From contig JAKAGJ010000187.1 of the NCBI GenBank assembly GCA_021815655.1, positions 1 through 5,532 of the forward strand: a DNA stretch of 5,532 bases, read 5' to 3'. This document shows, in pieces, positions 1 through 5,532 of the stretch. This DNA is from Deltaproteobacteria bacterium. Lineage in GTDB: Bacteria > Desulfobacterota > Desulfarculia > Desulfarculales > Desulfarculaceae. The notes under the pieces are model-generated. The model ran no database searches and was not told the DNA's origin. It saw nothing but the letters and a program-made list of their open reading frames with translations. The first letter of the stretch is position 1; every line of letters begins with the position of its first letter. Position numbers and translations under genes: made by a program.

Positions 1-741
1 TTCCCGGTATTTTAGGAGCAATTCATTGATTTCCTCGTCGGTTGGCTCCGGGGCCGCGGCCAGTTGGGCCACTTGCAGCCGGGGGCTGAGCCAGTGCCGG
101 GCTGAGCGGCTGGCCAGCAGGCTCAACAGGCTCTCGGGGTGCGCCCCGCGGGCCGGGGCCATCAACATGGCCCGGGCCGGGGCCTGCAAGGCCATGGCCT
201 TCAACAGCTCTTGGTAGCTGAAGCCGGCGATGTGCAGGGTGTAGAGGTCATACTTGCTGGGGTCGGCCTCGTCGTAACAACGAAAAACGAACTCGGAGCA
301 GATCATGTGCTTTTCTTGCCCCGCCAGGATGCGGTCCAGGATGGCCGCCGATTTGTCCAGCAGGGAGCGCACCAAGCTGTAGAACACCGAGCTGGCCGTG
401 ACCTTGCGGGTCAGGGACAGGAACAGCAAGAGGATTATCTCGCTGAATCCGTACTTGGTGTGGCTGCCCAGATAGGCCTGGGCCACGCCCAGGACCGGCT
501 GCATGGTGGGCGCCGGTTTCTTCAGGCGGCGGACCCACATCTTGTTGCCGGCGGTGCTTTCGGCCAGCGAGCGCGCGGTCAAACCGCTTCCCAAGGCCTC
601 GTTGACCTTGCCGTCTCCCACGTACAAGCCGGCGTGGTTGACCGGCGTCCCGTCGAAAAAACGAATCGCCCAGCCGATAATGGTATCCCCCCTGAACAGG
701 AGAACATCGCCGGGCAGCAATTTGTCTGCTGACAGAGTCAT
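1..741 (-). CDS. Permuted papain-fold cysteine peptidase/amidase, YiiX/NlpC-P60-like (3' end cut off)
   Basis: Reading leftward from the ATG at 741-739, the frame stays open for 247 codons to the window edge, so the C-terminus is missing. The N-terminus has LLPGDVLLF (residues 8-16), then NHAGLYVG with His36 and an acidic Glu48 (VNEALGSG), and much later ICSEFVFRCYDEAD with Cys148. His before Cys, each in these contexts, is the circularly permuted NlpC/P60 (YiiX/YebB, LRAT-like) arrangement. Cys148 and His36 would be the catalytic pair, with a third polar residue such as Glu48. Known relatives cleave or transfer amide/acyl bonds in peptides or lipids; the substrate here cannot be told. Odd points are a long His-Cys spacing with a hydrophobic stretch at about 99-110 (IILLLFLSL), and at least 99 residues after the Cys that are Ala/Leu-rich. 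No signal peptide is visible, so a cytoplasmic location is likely. The ATG is preceded by an A-A-G plus G-tract Shine-Dalgarno. The family call is firm; the role is unknown. Confidence 0.85.
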   Translation of the reverse strand, partial: MTLSADKLLPGDVLLFRGDTIIGWAIRFFDGTPVNHAGLYVGDGKVNEALGSGLTARSLAESTAGNKMWVRRLKKPAPTMQPVLGVAQAYLGSHTKYGFSEIILLLFLSLTRKVTASSVFYSLVRSLLDKSAAILDRILAGQEKHMICSEFVFRCYDEADPSKYDLYTLHIAGFSYQELLKAMALQAPARAMLMAPARGAHPESLLSLLASRSARHWLSPRLQVAQLAAAPEPTDEEINELLLKYRE

Positions 742-756
742 CTTCGCCCCCCCCTT
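742..756 (-). promoter_or_regulatory. Ribosome-binding region containing an eight-G run
   Basis: On the coding strand AAGG is continued by a run of eight G in total (plus-strand C at 747-754), then CGAAG and the ATG. The AAGGGG part can pair with the 16S rRNA tail. The run makes the distance between the Shine-Dalgarno core and the ATG ambiguous, and it is a homopolymer that could change length by replication slippage. Confidence 0.5.
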
Positions 757-778
757 GGAAGCCAGGCCGCCAGCTTCC
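757..778 (-). promoter_or_regulatory. Hairpin abutting the peptidase ribosome-binding site
   Basis: On the minus strand GGAAGC (778-773) is the exact complement of GCTTCC (762-757), with a ten-base loop. The 3' arm ends directly before the A-A-G of the Shine-Dalgarno region at 756. A hairpin at this place could affect ribosome access to the peptidase start. The pairing is visible in the sequence; the effect is inference. Confidence 0.3.
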
Positions 779-818
779 CGCCAAATGTTTTAGCGCAAAC
801 ACCAGCCCCAGCCCTCGG

Positions 819-850
819 CGGCCCGCAAGGCCGGCTGACGCCCAAGGGCG
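819..850. repeat. Two adjacent short GC-rich inverted repeats in the peptidase leader
   Basis: CGGCC (819-823) pairs with GGCCG (829-833) across a five-base loop, and CGCCC (839-843) pairs with GGGCG (846-850) across AA. Together with the inverted repeats at 857-879 and 757-778 they make the predicted leader rich in stem-loop potential. In DNA this GC-rich, five-base stems arise readily by chance. I recognise no known riboswitch class. Confidence 0.25.
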
Positions 851-856
851 GCTGGG

Positions 857-879
857 CCTCCCTTAGCAGCTAAGCGAGG
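857..879. repeat. 23-base near-perfect inverted repeat in the peptidase leader
   Basis: The arms are CCTC-C-CTTAG and CTAAG-C-GAGG around a three-base centre CAG. That is nine paired positions with a single C/C mismatch, centred on base 868. It lies about 30-50 bases downstream of the predicted leftward start of transcription. It could be an operator for a dimeric repressor or, in RNA, a hairpin in the leader. No T tract follows on either strand, so it does not look like an intrinsic terminator. Confidence 0.45.
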
Positions 880-913
880 TAATTATCGTGGAAATGCAGG
901 ATGATATATTAAT

Positions 914-943
914 AGTCTAGTTTTGCTTGCCATAAAAAGTCAA
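914..943 (-). promoter_or_regulatory. Sigma70-like promoter for the leftward peptidase gene
   Basis: On the minus strand TTGACT (943-938) matches the -35 consensus at five of six bases. After an 18-base spacer, TAGACT (919-914) matches the -10 consensus at four of six. It lies in the AT-rich part of the intergenic region and points at the peptidase start. Transcription would begin near 907, giving an untranslated leader of about 165 bases. This is a consensus match only. Confidence 0.5.
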
Positions 944-1040
944 TGCCGATTGCGGGCCATGCCTGGGTGGGGGGCGTCTAGGCCTGGCGTGAAATCAAGC
1001 CCTTAAAATATTCCGGCTTCAGTGGTGGCACACCTCGGGG

Positions 1041-1069
1041 TTTACCTCGCCCCGCCGGGTTGTTATATT
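1041..1069 (+). promoter_or_regulatory. Candidate promoter for the amidohydrolase, possibly giving a leaderless mRNA
   Basis: TTTACC (1041-1046, four of six -35 bases) and TATATT (1064-1069, five of six -10 bases) are separated by the ideal 17 bases. A start seven or eight bases after the -10 falls at 1076-1077, on the A of the ATG. No Shine-Dalgarno sequence stands before that ATG, which fits leaderless initiation. ACCTCG occurs twice (1032-1037 and 1044-1049), exactly 12 bases apart, around the -35. This is inference from consensus matches. Confidence 0.35.
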
Positions 1070-1076
1070 GTCGGCC

Positions 1077-1904
1077 ATGATCGTGGACGCGCACACTCAT
1101 ATCTTCCCGCCCCAGGTCTTGGCCGACCGCCACGCCTTTTTGGAGGGCGAGCCGGCCTTCGCCGCCATCTACGCCAACCCCAAGGCGCCCATGCTGGACG
1201 GGCCGGGGCTGATAAAGGCCATGGACCAGGGCGGCGTGGACATCTCCTGGGCCGTGGGCTTTCCCTGGGTGCAAGAGAAGCACGCCCGCCTGCACAACGA
1301 CTACCTGTGTGAGGCCGTGGCCAGCAGCAACGGACGCCTGCGCGGCCTGGGCTGCGTGCACCCGCCCGCCGGCTGGGCCTTGGCCGAGGCCCGGCGCTGC
1401 CTGGAGATGAATCTCTCCGGCCTGGGCGAGCTGGCCTTCTACGACTCCGACCTGGACCTGGCCTCCCTGGCCCCCCTGTGCCAGCTCTGCGCCGAGGCCG
1501 ACCGGCCGCTTTTGTTGCACACCAACGAGCCGGTGGGGCACCGCTACCCGGGCAAGTCGCCCATGAGCCTGACCACGCTCTATCAGTTGATCCGTGACCA
1601 CGGGCGCACCAAGCTGGTGCTGGCCCACATGGGCGGGGGCATCTTCCTCTATTCGCTGCTCAAGCGCGAGGTGCACGACAGCCTGCAAAACGTCTGGCTG
1701 GACACGGCGGCCGGCCCCTTCCTCTACGGTCCCCGGGCCTACGCCCTGGCCGTGGAGTTCCTGGGACCCCACAAGCTCCTGCTGGGCAGCGACCACCCCC
1801 TGCTGCCGGTGAGCCGCTATCAGCAGGAACTGGAACAGGCCGACCTGGCGCCGGAGGAACTGGAGCAGGTCCTGGGCCTGGCGGCCCTGGAGCTGATACC
1901 GTAA
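1077..1904 (+). CDS. Amidohydrolase_2-family metal-dependent hydrolase (TIM barrel)
   Basis: The 275-residue product starts MIVDAHTHIF, the usual strand-1 metal site of the amidohydrolase superfamily (His6, His8). Further expected ligands follow in order: His148 in LLLHTNEP, His184 in LVLAHMGGG, and Asp239 in LLGSDHP; Glu118 in GLGELAF is at a commonly conserved spot. This is the pattern of the ACMSD/Amidohydrolase_2 group, cytoplasmic TIM-barrel enzymes that hydrolyse or decarboxylate small molecules with one divalent metal. The substrate is not evident. The usual Asn-Ala of the closing ILGGNARRLL-type helix is replaced (VLGLAALELI, 265-274). I chose the ATG because MIVDAHTH is the standard family start; a TTG at 1068 in the same frame would add three residues but lies within the putative -10. 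No good Shine-Dalgarno precedes either start. RmuC begins 40 bases downstream on the same strand, so co-transcription is plausible. The family is sure, the reaction unknown. Confidence 0.88.
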   Translation: MIVDAHTHIFPPQVLADRHAFLEGEPAFAAIYANPKAPMLDGPGLIKAMDQGGVDISWAVGFPWVQEKHARLHNDYLCEAVASSNGRLRGLGCVHPPAGWALAEARRCLEMNLSGLGELAFYDSDLDLASLAPLCQLCAEADRPLLLHTNEPVGHRYPGKSPMSLTTLYQLIRDHGRTKLVLAHMGGGIFLYSLLKREVHDSLQNVWLDTAAGPFLYGPRAYALAVEFLGPHKLLLGSDHPLLPVSRYQQELEQADLAPEELEQVLGLAALELIP

Positions 1905-1944
1905 CCATAATCCCGGCGTTATCTTTCCGCATGCAAGGTGAGCC

Positions 1945-3564
1945 ATGAACCCCGACTTTTGGCCGCTCATCAGCGCGGCCTCCAGCCTGCTGGGCTTGAT
2001 CCTCCTGGTGGTGGCCCTGATCCTGCTGGCCCGCACTCCCCGCCAGGGCGCCCTGGAGGCCACCCTGCGCGAGGAGACGGCGCGCAATCGCGAGGAGGCC
2101 ACCAACCAGGCCGTGAGCCTGCGCCAGGAGGTGGCCACCAGCCTCTTGAGCCTGCGCCAGGACTTGGTGCAGGTGATGGAGCGGGCCAGCGGCGCCCAGG
2201 AAACCCAGCTCAACAAGTTCGCCAACTCCCTGGAGGTCTTCCGCAAGATCATGGAAGGGCAGTTGGACAAGTTCCGGGCCGAGGAGGCCGAGAACGCCCG
2301 CCAGGCCCGGCAGGAGCTAAACGAGGGGCTGGCCCGCCTGGGCGAGGTGCAGGCCGCCACCCTGACCCAGTTGGCCAGCGCCCAGCAGGAGCGCCTCACG
2401 GCCCTGGCCGAGCGCCTGGACGCCCTGACCAAGAACCAGGAGACCCGCCTGGAGGCCCAGCGCCAGGCCCTGGAGGGCGGGTTGGCCGCCGGCCGCGCCG
2501 AGATGGCCCAGACCCTCAAGGCGCTGTCCGAGGCCCAGGGCCAAAGCCTGGCCCAGGTCAAGGCCGAGCTGGCGGCCATCGCCAGCACCGTGCAGGCCAG
2601 CCTGGAAAAGCTGACCGCCGAGAATGCCGCCAAGCTGGAGCAGATGCGCCAGACCGTGGACGAGAAGCTCCAGGGAACCCTGGACAAGCGCCTGGGCGAG
2701 TCCTTCGGCCTGGTGAGCCGCCAGTTGGAGATGGTGCACAAGAGCGTGGGCGAGATGCAGGGCCTGGCCAGCGGCGTGGGCGACCTGAAGCGCATGCTCA
2801 GCAACGTCAAGACCCGGGGCACCTGGGGCGAGGTGCAGTTGGGCAGCCTCCTGGACGAGGTCTTCATCGCCGAGCAGGTGGCCAAGAACGTGGAGATACG
2901 CCCGGGCAGCGGCCAGCGCGTGGAGTTCGCCATCCGCCTGCCCGGCCCCACCGGGGACAATGATCTGCTGCTACCCATCGACGCCAAGTTCCCCCAGGAG
3001 GACTACGAGCGCCTGCTGGACGCGGCCGAGCGGGCCGACGCCCTGGCCGAGGAAGCGGCCATCAAGGCCCTGGAGGCCCGGGTGCGGGGCTTTGCCAAGG
3101 ACATCTGCGACAAGTACGTCTGCCCGCCCCACAGCACCGATTTCGCCATCATGTACCTGCCCACCGAGGGGCTCTACGCCGAGGTGCTCAGGCGCCCCGG
3201 TCTGGCCGAGGCCCTGTGGCGGGATTATCGCGTGCAGGCCGCCGGCCCCACCACCCTGGCCTCCATCCTGAACAGCCTGAAACTGGGCTTCCGCACCCTG
3301 GCCATCCAGAAGCGCTCCGGCGAGGTCTGGCAGGTCCTGGGGGCGGTCAAGACCGAGTTTGCCCGCTACGGCGAGGTGCTGGACAAGGTGCGCAAGAAGC
3401 TCCAGGAGGCCGAGGGGCACATCGACAAGGTGGCGGTGCGCAAAAGGGTCATAGATCGCAGGCTCAAGGAGGTGCAAACCCTGCCCGAGGCCCAGGCCGC
3501 CGGGTTGTTGGGCATGGAGGGCTCCGCGCCCCTGGAGGCGGAGGCCCCGGAAGATGAGGGCTAG
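1945..3564 (+). CDS. rmuC: DNA recombination protein RmuC
   Basis: The 539-residue product has the full RmuC layout. One N-terminal membrane segment (about 8-29, ISAASSLLGLILLVVALILL) is followed by a very long charged Ala/Gln/Glu/Leu-rich coiled coil (about 40-285) and then the conserved C-terminal domain. In that domain KTRGTWGE (289-296), PIDAKFP (344-350), MYLPTEGLYAEV (403-414) and AGPTTLASIL (433-442) are family signatures. The IDAK element (Asp346, Lys348) is the expected (D/E)xK part of the PD-(D/E)XK-like nuclease fold proposed for RmuC. In E. coli, rmuC loss raises recombination at short inverted repeats; the enzyme activity is not well defined. The C-terminus ends in an acidic, Pro-containing tail, probably disordered. 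AAGGTGAG at 1935-1942 is a good ribosome-binding site just before the ATG. The gene follows the amidohydrolase by 40 bases and precedes the GT-C gene by 36, without a clear terminator at either junction. Confidence 0.95.
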   Translation: MNPDFWPLISAASSLLGLILLVVALILLARTPRQGALEATLREETARNREEATNQAVSLRQEVATSLLSLRQDLVQVMERASGAQETQLNKFANSLEVFRKIMEGQLDKFRAEEAENARQARQELNEGLARLGEVQAATLTQLASAQQERLTALAERLDALTKNQETRLEAQRQALEGGLAAGRAEMAQTLKALSEAQGQSLAQVKAELAAIASTVQASLEKLTAENAAKLEQMRQTVDEKLQGTLDKRLGESFGLVSRQLEMVHKSVGEMQGLASGVGDLKRMLSNVKTRGTWGEVQLGSLLDEVFIAEQVAKNVEIRPGSGQRVEFAIRLPGPTGDNDLLLPIDAKFPQEDYERLLDAAERADALAEEAAIKALEARVRGFAKDICDKYVCPPHSTDFAIMYLPTEGLYAEVLRRPGLAEALWRDYRVQAAGPTTLASILNSLKLGFRTLAIQKRSGEVWQVLGAVKTEFARYGEVLDKVRKKLQEAEGHIDKVAVRKRVIDRRLKEVQTLPEAQAAGLLGMEGSAPLEAEAPEDEG

Positions 3565-3600
3565 GAGGGCTGGTTCGGGCCAGGCGCCAGAAAAGGCCCA

Positions 3601-5223
3601 ATGCTGAACTGGCCAAGCAGACTGGCGGTTATCGCGGCGGCCTTATTGCTGCTGGGGCTCACCGTCCCCTTCCTGGCTAAAAACGCCCTGGACCGCGAGG
3701 TATCCCGCGATGAGCATCAGTTCATCTCGCCGGGAGCGCTGCTGGTCAGGCAGCACCTGCTGCCCTACAAGGATTATCCCTACTTTCAAGCCCCTTATCA
3801 GGTGGCCTTGCAGGCCCTGGTCTATGATTTCAGCGACAAGCTGCTGGAGTCCGCCCGCCTGCTGACCATGGTCTTTGGCCTGGGCTGCCTGGGCCTGATT
3901 TTCGCGGCGGCCCTGCGCTACCTGTCGGGGTTGCCTTTCTTGATTAGGCTGGCCACCGCCACGGCCTTGCCGCTTTTCATGGCCTCCAACACTCTGTTCC
4001 TCTACACCAGCGGCCGCAGTTGGAACCACGACCTTTCGGTGTTCCTGGCCCTGTCGGCCTTTCTGGTGCATGGCCGGGCCCTGGCCAGACCCCGGCCAGG
4101 CCCTGGCCTGATGGCCAGCGGGCTGCTCCTGGGGTTGGCGGCCGGGGTGCGCCTTTCCTGGGTCCCGGCGGTCCTCCCCTTTCTGCTGGCGATCTATTGG
4201 CTGGGCACGCCGCCGGGTCAGGCCCGCTCCTGGCGCCAAGGCCTGCCCTTCCTGGGGGGGATGGCGCTGGCGGCTCTGCCCTGGCTGGCGCTGTTTTTAT
4301 GCGCGCCCGCCGACACCTTCTTCGGCGCCGTGGTCTATCCCGGCAAGCTCACCACAGACTACTGGGCCAGCCACAACTACGCCAAGGCCATGGACTGGGA
4401 CAGCAAGCTGGCCTTTTTTTATCAGCATGTCTTCCTGGGGGCCGGCGACTACCACCGCTTCGGCACCTATCAGCAGAACATGGTGATCTTCCTGGCCACC
4501 GCCGGGCTGGCCCTACCCATCAACCTGCTGGCCCTAAGGCGGGGCATCCCCCAGCGTCGGGAAACCATCTTCCTGCTGCTGCTCCTGCCCGTGGTATGGC
4601 TGGGCTCGGCGCTGCCGACCCCCAACATGTACCAGTACTATTACCAATTGATTCCCTTCTGCTTCCTGGCCCTGGCCCTGGCCGTGGCCAACCTGAGCCA
4701 CCTCCTGACCCGGCCCTGGCCCCGGCGGGCCTGGCTGACGGCGGTGGCTCTGGTGGCCGCATATTGCCTTGTATTCGGCGCCAGTTCCTGCTATTCCGTC
4801 AAATGGTCGGACCTGGCCGGCCGGGGGGCCTGGTCGGCGGCGCGGACTCACGTCCTGGGACAGGAGATGGCCCGACAAGTGGGACAGGGCAAGGTGCTCA
4901 CCCTGGCCCCCACCTTTCCCCTGGAGGGCGGGCTGGATATCTATCCCGAGCTGGCCTCCGGACCCTTCGCCTTCCGGGTGGCCCACCTGCTCACCCCAGA
5001 GGAACGCCGCGCCCGGCGCATGCTGGCGCCGGCGGACTTGGAGGCCTTCCTGGCCGGCCAGCCGCCAGCGGCCATCCTCACCGGCGTCGACCCCGACCTG
5101 GAGCCGTCCTTGCTGACCTATGCCCAGGCCCACGGCTACCGGCCCCGCCCCTTGAATCACCCCCAGATGGTGTTGTGGCTGCCAAATCCCCAAACCCAAC
5201 CCTCCCCGCGGGACAGACCATGA
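3601..5223 (+). CDS. Multi-pass membrane glycosyltransferase, GT-C fold (GT39/ArnT-like)
   Basis: The 540-residue product has about eleven hydrophobic segments: roughly 7-27, 86-106, 113-135, 144-158, 169-187, 188-203, 216-235, 293-312, 322-340, 349-366 and 379-398. The first large loop (28-85) carries Asp37-Glu38 (SRDEHQF) and an aromatic DYPYFQAPY element, the arrangement typical of GT-C enzymes, where an acidic loop-1 residue is catalytic. A long aromatic loop (236-292) and QYYYQLIPF (345-353) also fit. The last 140 residues form a soluble domain, ending in NHPQMVLWLP and a Pro-rich tail. GT-C enzymes move sugars from polyprenyl-phosphate donors onto lipids, polysaccharides or proteins on the outer face of the inner membrane; the acceptor is unknown here. 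GAAAAGG (3590-3596) is a suitable ribosome-binding site four bases before the ATG. The stop overlaps the next gene, a GT2 enzyme that could supply the donor. The subfamily is unsure. Confidence 0.75.
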   Translation: MLNWPSRLAVIAAALLLLGLTVPFLAKNALDREVSRDEHQFISPGALLVRQHLLPYKDYPYFQAPYQVALQALVYDFSDKLLESARLLTMVFGLGCLGLIFAAALRYLSGLPFLIRLATATALPLFMASNTLFLYTSGRSWNHDLSVFLALSAFLVHGRALARPRPGPGLMASGLLLGLAAGVRLSWVPAVLPFLLAIYWLGTPPGQARSWRQGLPFLGGMALAALPWLALFLCAPADTFFGAVVYPGKLTTDYWASHNYAKAMDWDSKLAFFYQHVFLGAGDYHRFGTYQQNMVIFLATAGLALPINLLALRRGIPQRRETIFLLLLLPVVWLGSALPTPNMYQYYYQLIPFCFLALALAVANLSHLLTRPWPRRAWLTAVALVAAYCLVFGASSCYSVKWSDLAGRGAWSAARTHVLGQEMARQVGQGKVLTLAPTFPLEGGLDIYPELASGPFAFRVAHLLTPEERRARRMLAPADLEAFLAGQPPAAILTGVDPDLEPSLLTYAQAHGYRPRPLNHPQMVLWLPNPQTQPSPRDRP

Positions 5224-5532
5224 TGCTTTCGGTCATCATCCCGGCCTACAACGAGGAGGCCTACATCGCCACCATCATCGCGCGGGTGCGCGCCGTGGAC
5301 CTGCCCAAGCAGATCATCGTGGTGGACGACGGCTCCTCCGACGCCACGGCGGCCATCGTGCAGGGGCTGGCCGGCGAGGACCTCACCCTTATCCGCCACG
5401 ACCGCAACCAGGGCAAGGGCGCGGCCCTCCGCACCGGGCTGGCCCGGGCCACGGGCCAGGTGGTCATCATCCAGGACGCCGACCTGGAGTACGACCCCCA
5501 GGACTATCACGCCGTGGTGGGACCCATCATGC
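5220..5532 (+). CDS. GT2-family glycosyltransferase, DPM1-like (3' end cut off)
   Basis: The first 104 residues are present; the rest lies beyond the window. LSVIIPAYNEE (3-13), IIVVDDGSSDAT (32-43), NQGKGAALRTGLARATG (63-79) and QDADLEYDP (85-93, with the metal-binding Asp86-x-Asp88) are the classic GT-A Rossmann-like donor-binding half of family GT2. The wording is closest to polyprenyl-phosphate mannosyl/glucosyltransferases (DPM1-like), which charge a lipid carrier with a sugar from an NDP- or GDP-sugar at the cytoplasmic membrane face. The start ATGATG gives two choices: 5220, overlapping the previous stop as ATGA, or 5223, overlapping it by one base. Both imply translational coupling to the GT-C gene; only a weak GGGACAG lies upstream. 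Whether C-terminal membrane helices follow, as in some DPM1 relatives, cannot be seen. Confidence 0.9.
   Translation, partial: MMLSVIIPAYNEEAYIATIIARVRAVDLPKQIIVVDDGSSDATAAIVQGLAGEDLTLIRHDRNQGKGAALRTGLARATGQVVIIQDADLEYDPQDYHAVVGPIM

Larger units (their letters stand above)
742..1076. other. Divergent intergenic region with regulatory signals for both flanking genes
   Basis: This 335-base gap separates the leftward peptidase gene from the rightward amidohydrolase gene. The part near the peptidase (742-880) is GC-rich and holds several inverted repeats. The middle (880-945) is clearly AT-richer than anything else in the window and contains the best promoter match, pointing left. The part next to the amidohydrolase holds a second candidate promoter. 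The only small frames, ATG at 895 (8 codons) and ATG at 943 (12 codons), have no convincing ribosome-binding site at a normal distance, so I see no gene here. Confidence 0.8.

Noticed and set aside
248..802. A 184-codon minus-strand frame and two plus-strand frames over the left-hand gene
   Set aside because: These are other-frame readings of the peptidase gene. Only the frame starting at 741 gives the His and Cys motifs of the permuted papain fold.
895..981. Two tiny frames in the intergenic region (8 codons from 895, 12 codons from 943)
   Set aside because: Neither has a well-placed ribosome-binding site, and both are of a length expected by chance.
1026..1040. TGGCAC resembling the -24 element of a sigma54 promoter
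   Set aside because: The required GC at the -12 position with correct spacing is absent; the bases there are GG.
2040..2790. Repetitive sequence in the first half of rmuC, looking like tandem repeats
   Set aside because: It is explained by the coiled-coil coding region with biased Ala/Gln/Glu/Leu codons. No exact repeat unit recurs.
1938..2963. A 341-codon plus-strand frame starting GTG inside and before rmuC
   Set aside because: It is an out-of-frame reading of rmuC, giving a Gly/Pro/Arg-rich product with no motif. The rmuC frame has strong family signatures over the same bases.
978..2987. A 669-codon open frame on the minus strand across the amidohydrolase and rmuC
   Set aside because: It is antisense to two proteins with clear family motifs. 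Its product is low in complexity (Arg/Ser/Ala, then Gly/Gln/Leu-rich) without any recognisable domain, as expected from the lack of stops opposite high-GC genes.
3565..3600. Weak hairpin (CTGG/CCAG) between rmuC and the GT-C gene
   Set aside because: The stem is only four bases long and has no T tract, so it does not support an intrinsic terminator.
4414..4420. Run of seven T in the GT-C gene, possible slippage or frameshift site
   Set aside because: It codes normally for Phe-Phe-Tyr in a membrane-protein frame that continues intact. No alternative downstream frame with a meaningful product is visible.

Overview
The window is high-GC bacterial DNA with tightly packed protein genes. It fits the core-like or housekeeping part of a genome with strongly G/C-biased third codon positions. 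The long-coiled-coil RmuC, the small amidohydrolase and the GT-C/GT2 pair would suit a GC-rich Desulfobacterota (Desulfarculus-like) or similar proteobacterium. That placement is an impression from gene content and base composition and is weak. I see no RNA gene, insertion sequence, CRISPR array, integron or phage gene.

Layout. The left arm (1-741, minus strand) is most of a permuted papain-fold cysteine peptidase/amidase of the YiiX/NlpC-P60-like type; its 3' end is cut by the window edge. A 335-base divergent intergenic region (742-1076) follows. It contains the only clearly AT-richer stretch, a good sigma70-like promoter pointing left with a long hairpin-rich leader, an eight-G tract in the ribosome-binding region of the left gene, and a possible promoter pointing right placed so that the next mRNA could be leaderless. 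From 1077 to the right edge four genes run on the plus strand: an Amidohydrolase_2-type metal-dependent hydrolase, rmuC, a 540-residue multi-pass GT-C-type membrane protein, and the start of a GT2 (DPM1-like) glycosyltransferase. Gaps are 40, 36 and -4 bases, and no convincing terminator separates them, so all four could be one transcript.

How the genes may work together. The last two genes overlap by four bases (ATGA) and make functional sense as a pair. A cytoplasmic-face GT2 enzyme typically makes a polyprenyl-phosphate sugar, and a GT-C membrane enzyme typically uses such a donor on the outer face of the membrane. RmuC is linked in E. coli to limiting recombination at inverted repeats and has no obvious link to the sugar pair, so co-transcription may be only positional. 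The amidohydrolase substrate cannot be read from the sequence. I found no convincing previously undescribed system. The points most worth a second look are in the intergenic region and in the unusual peptidase.
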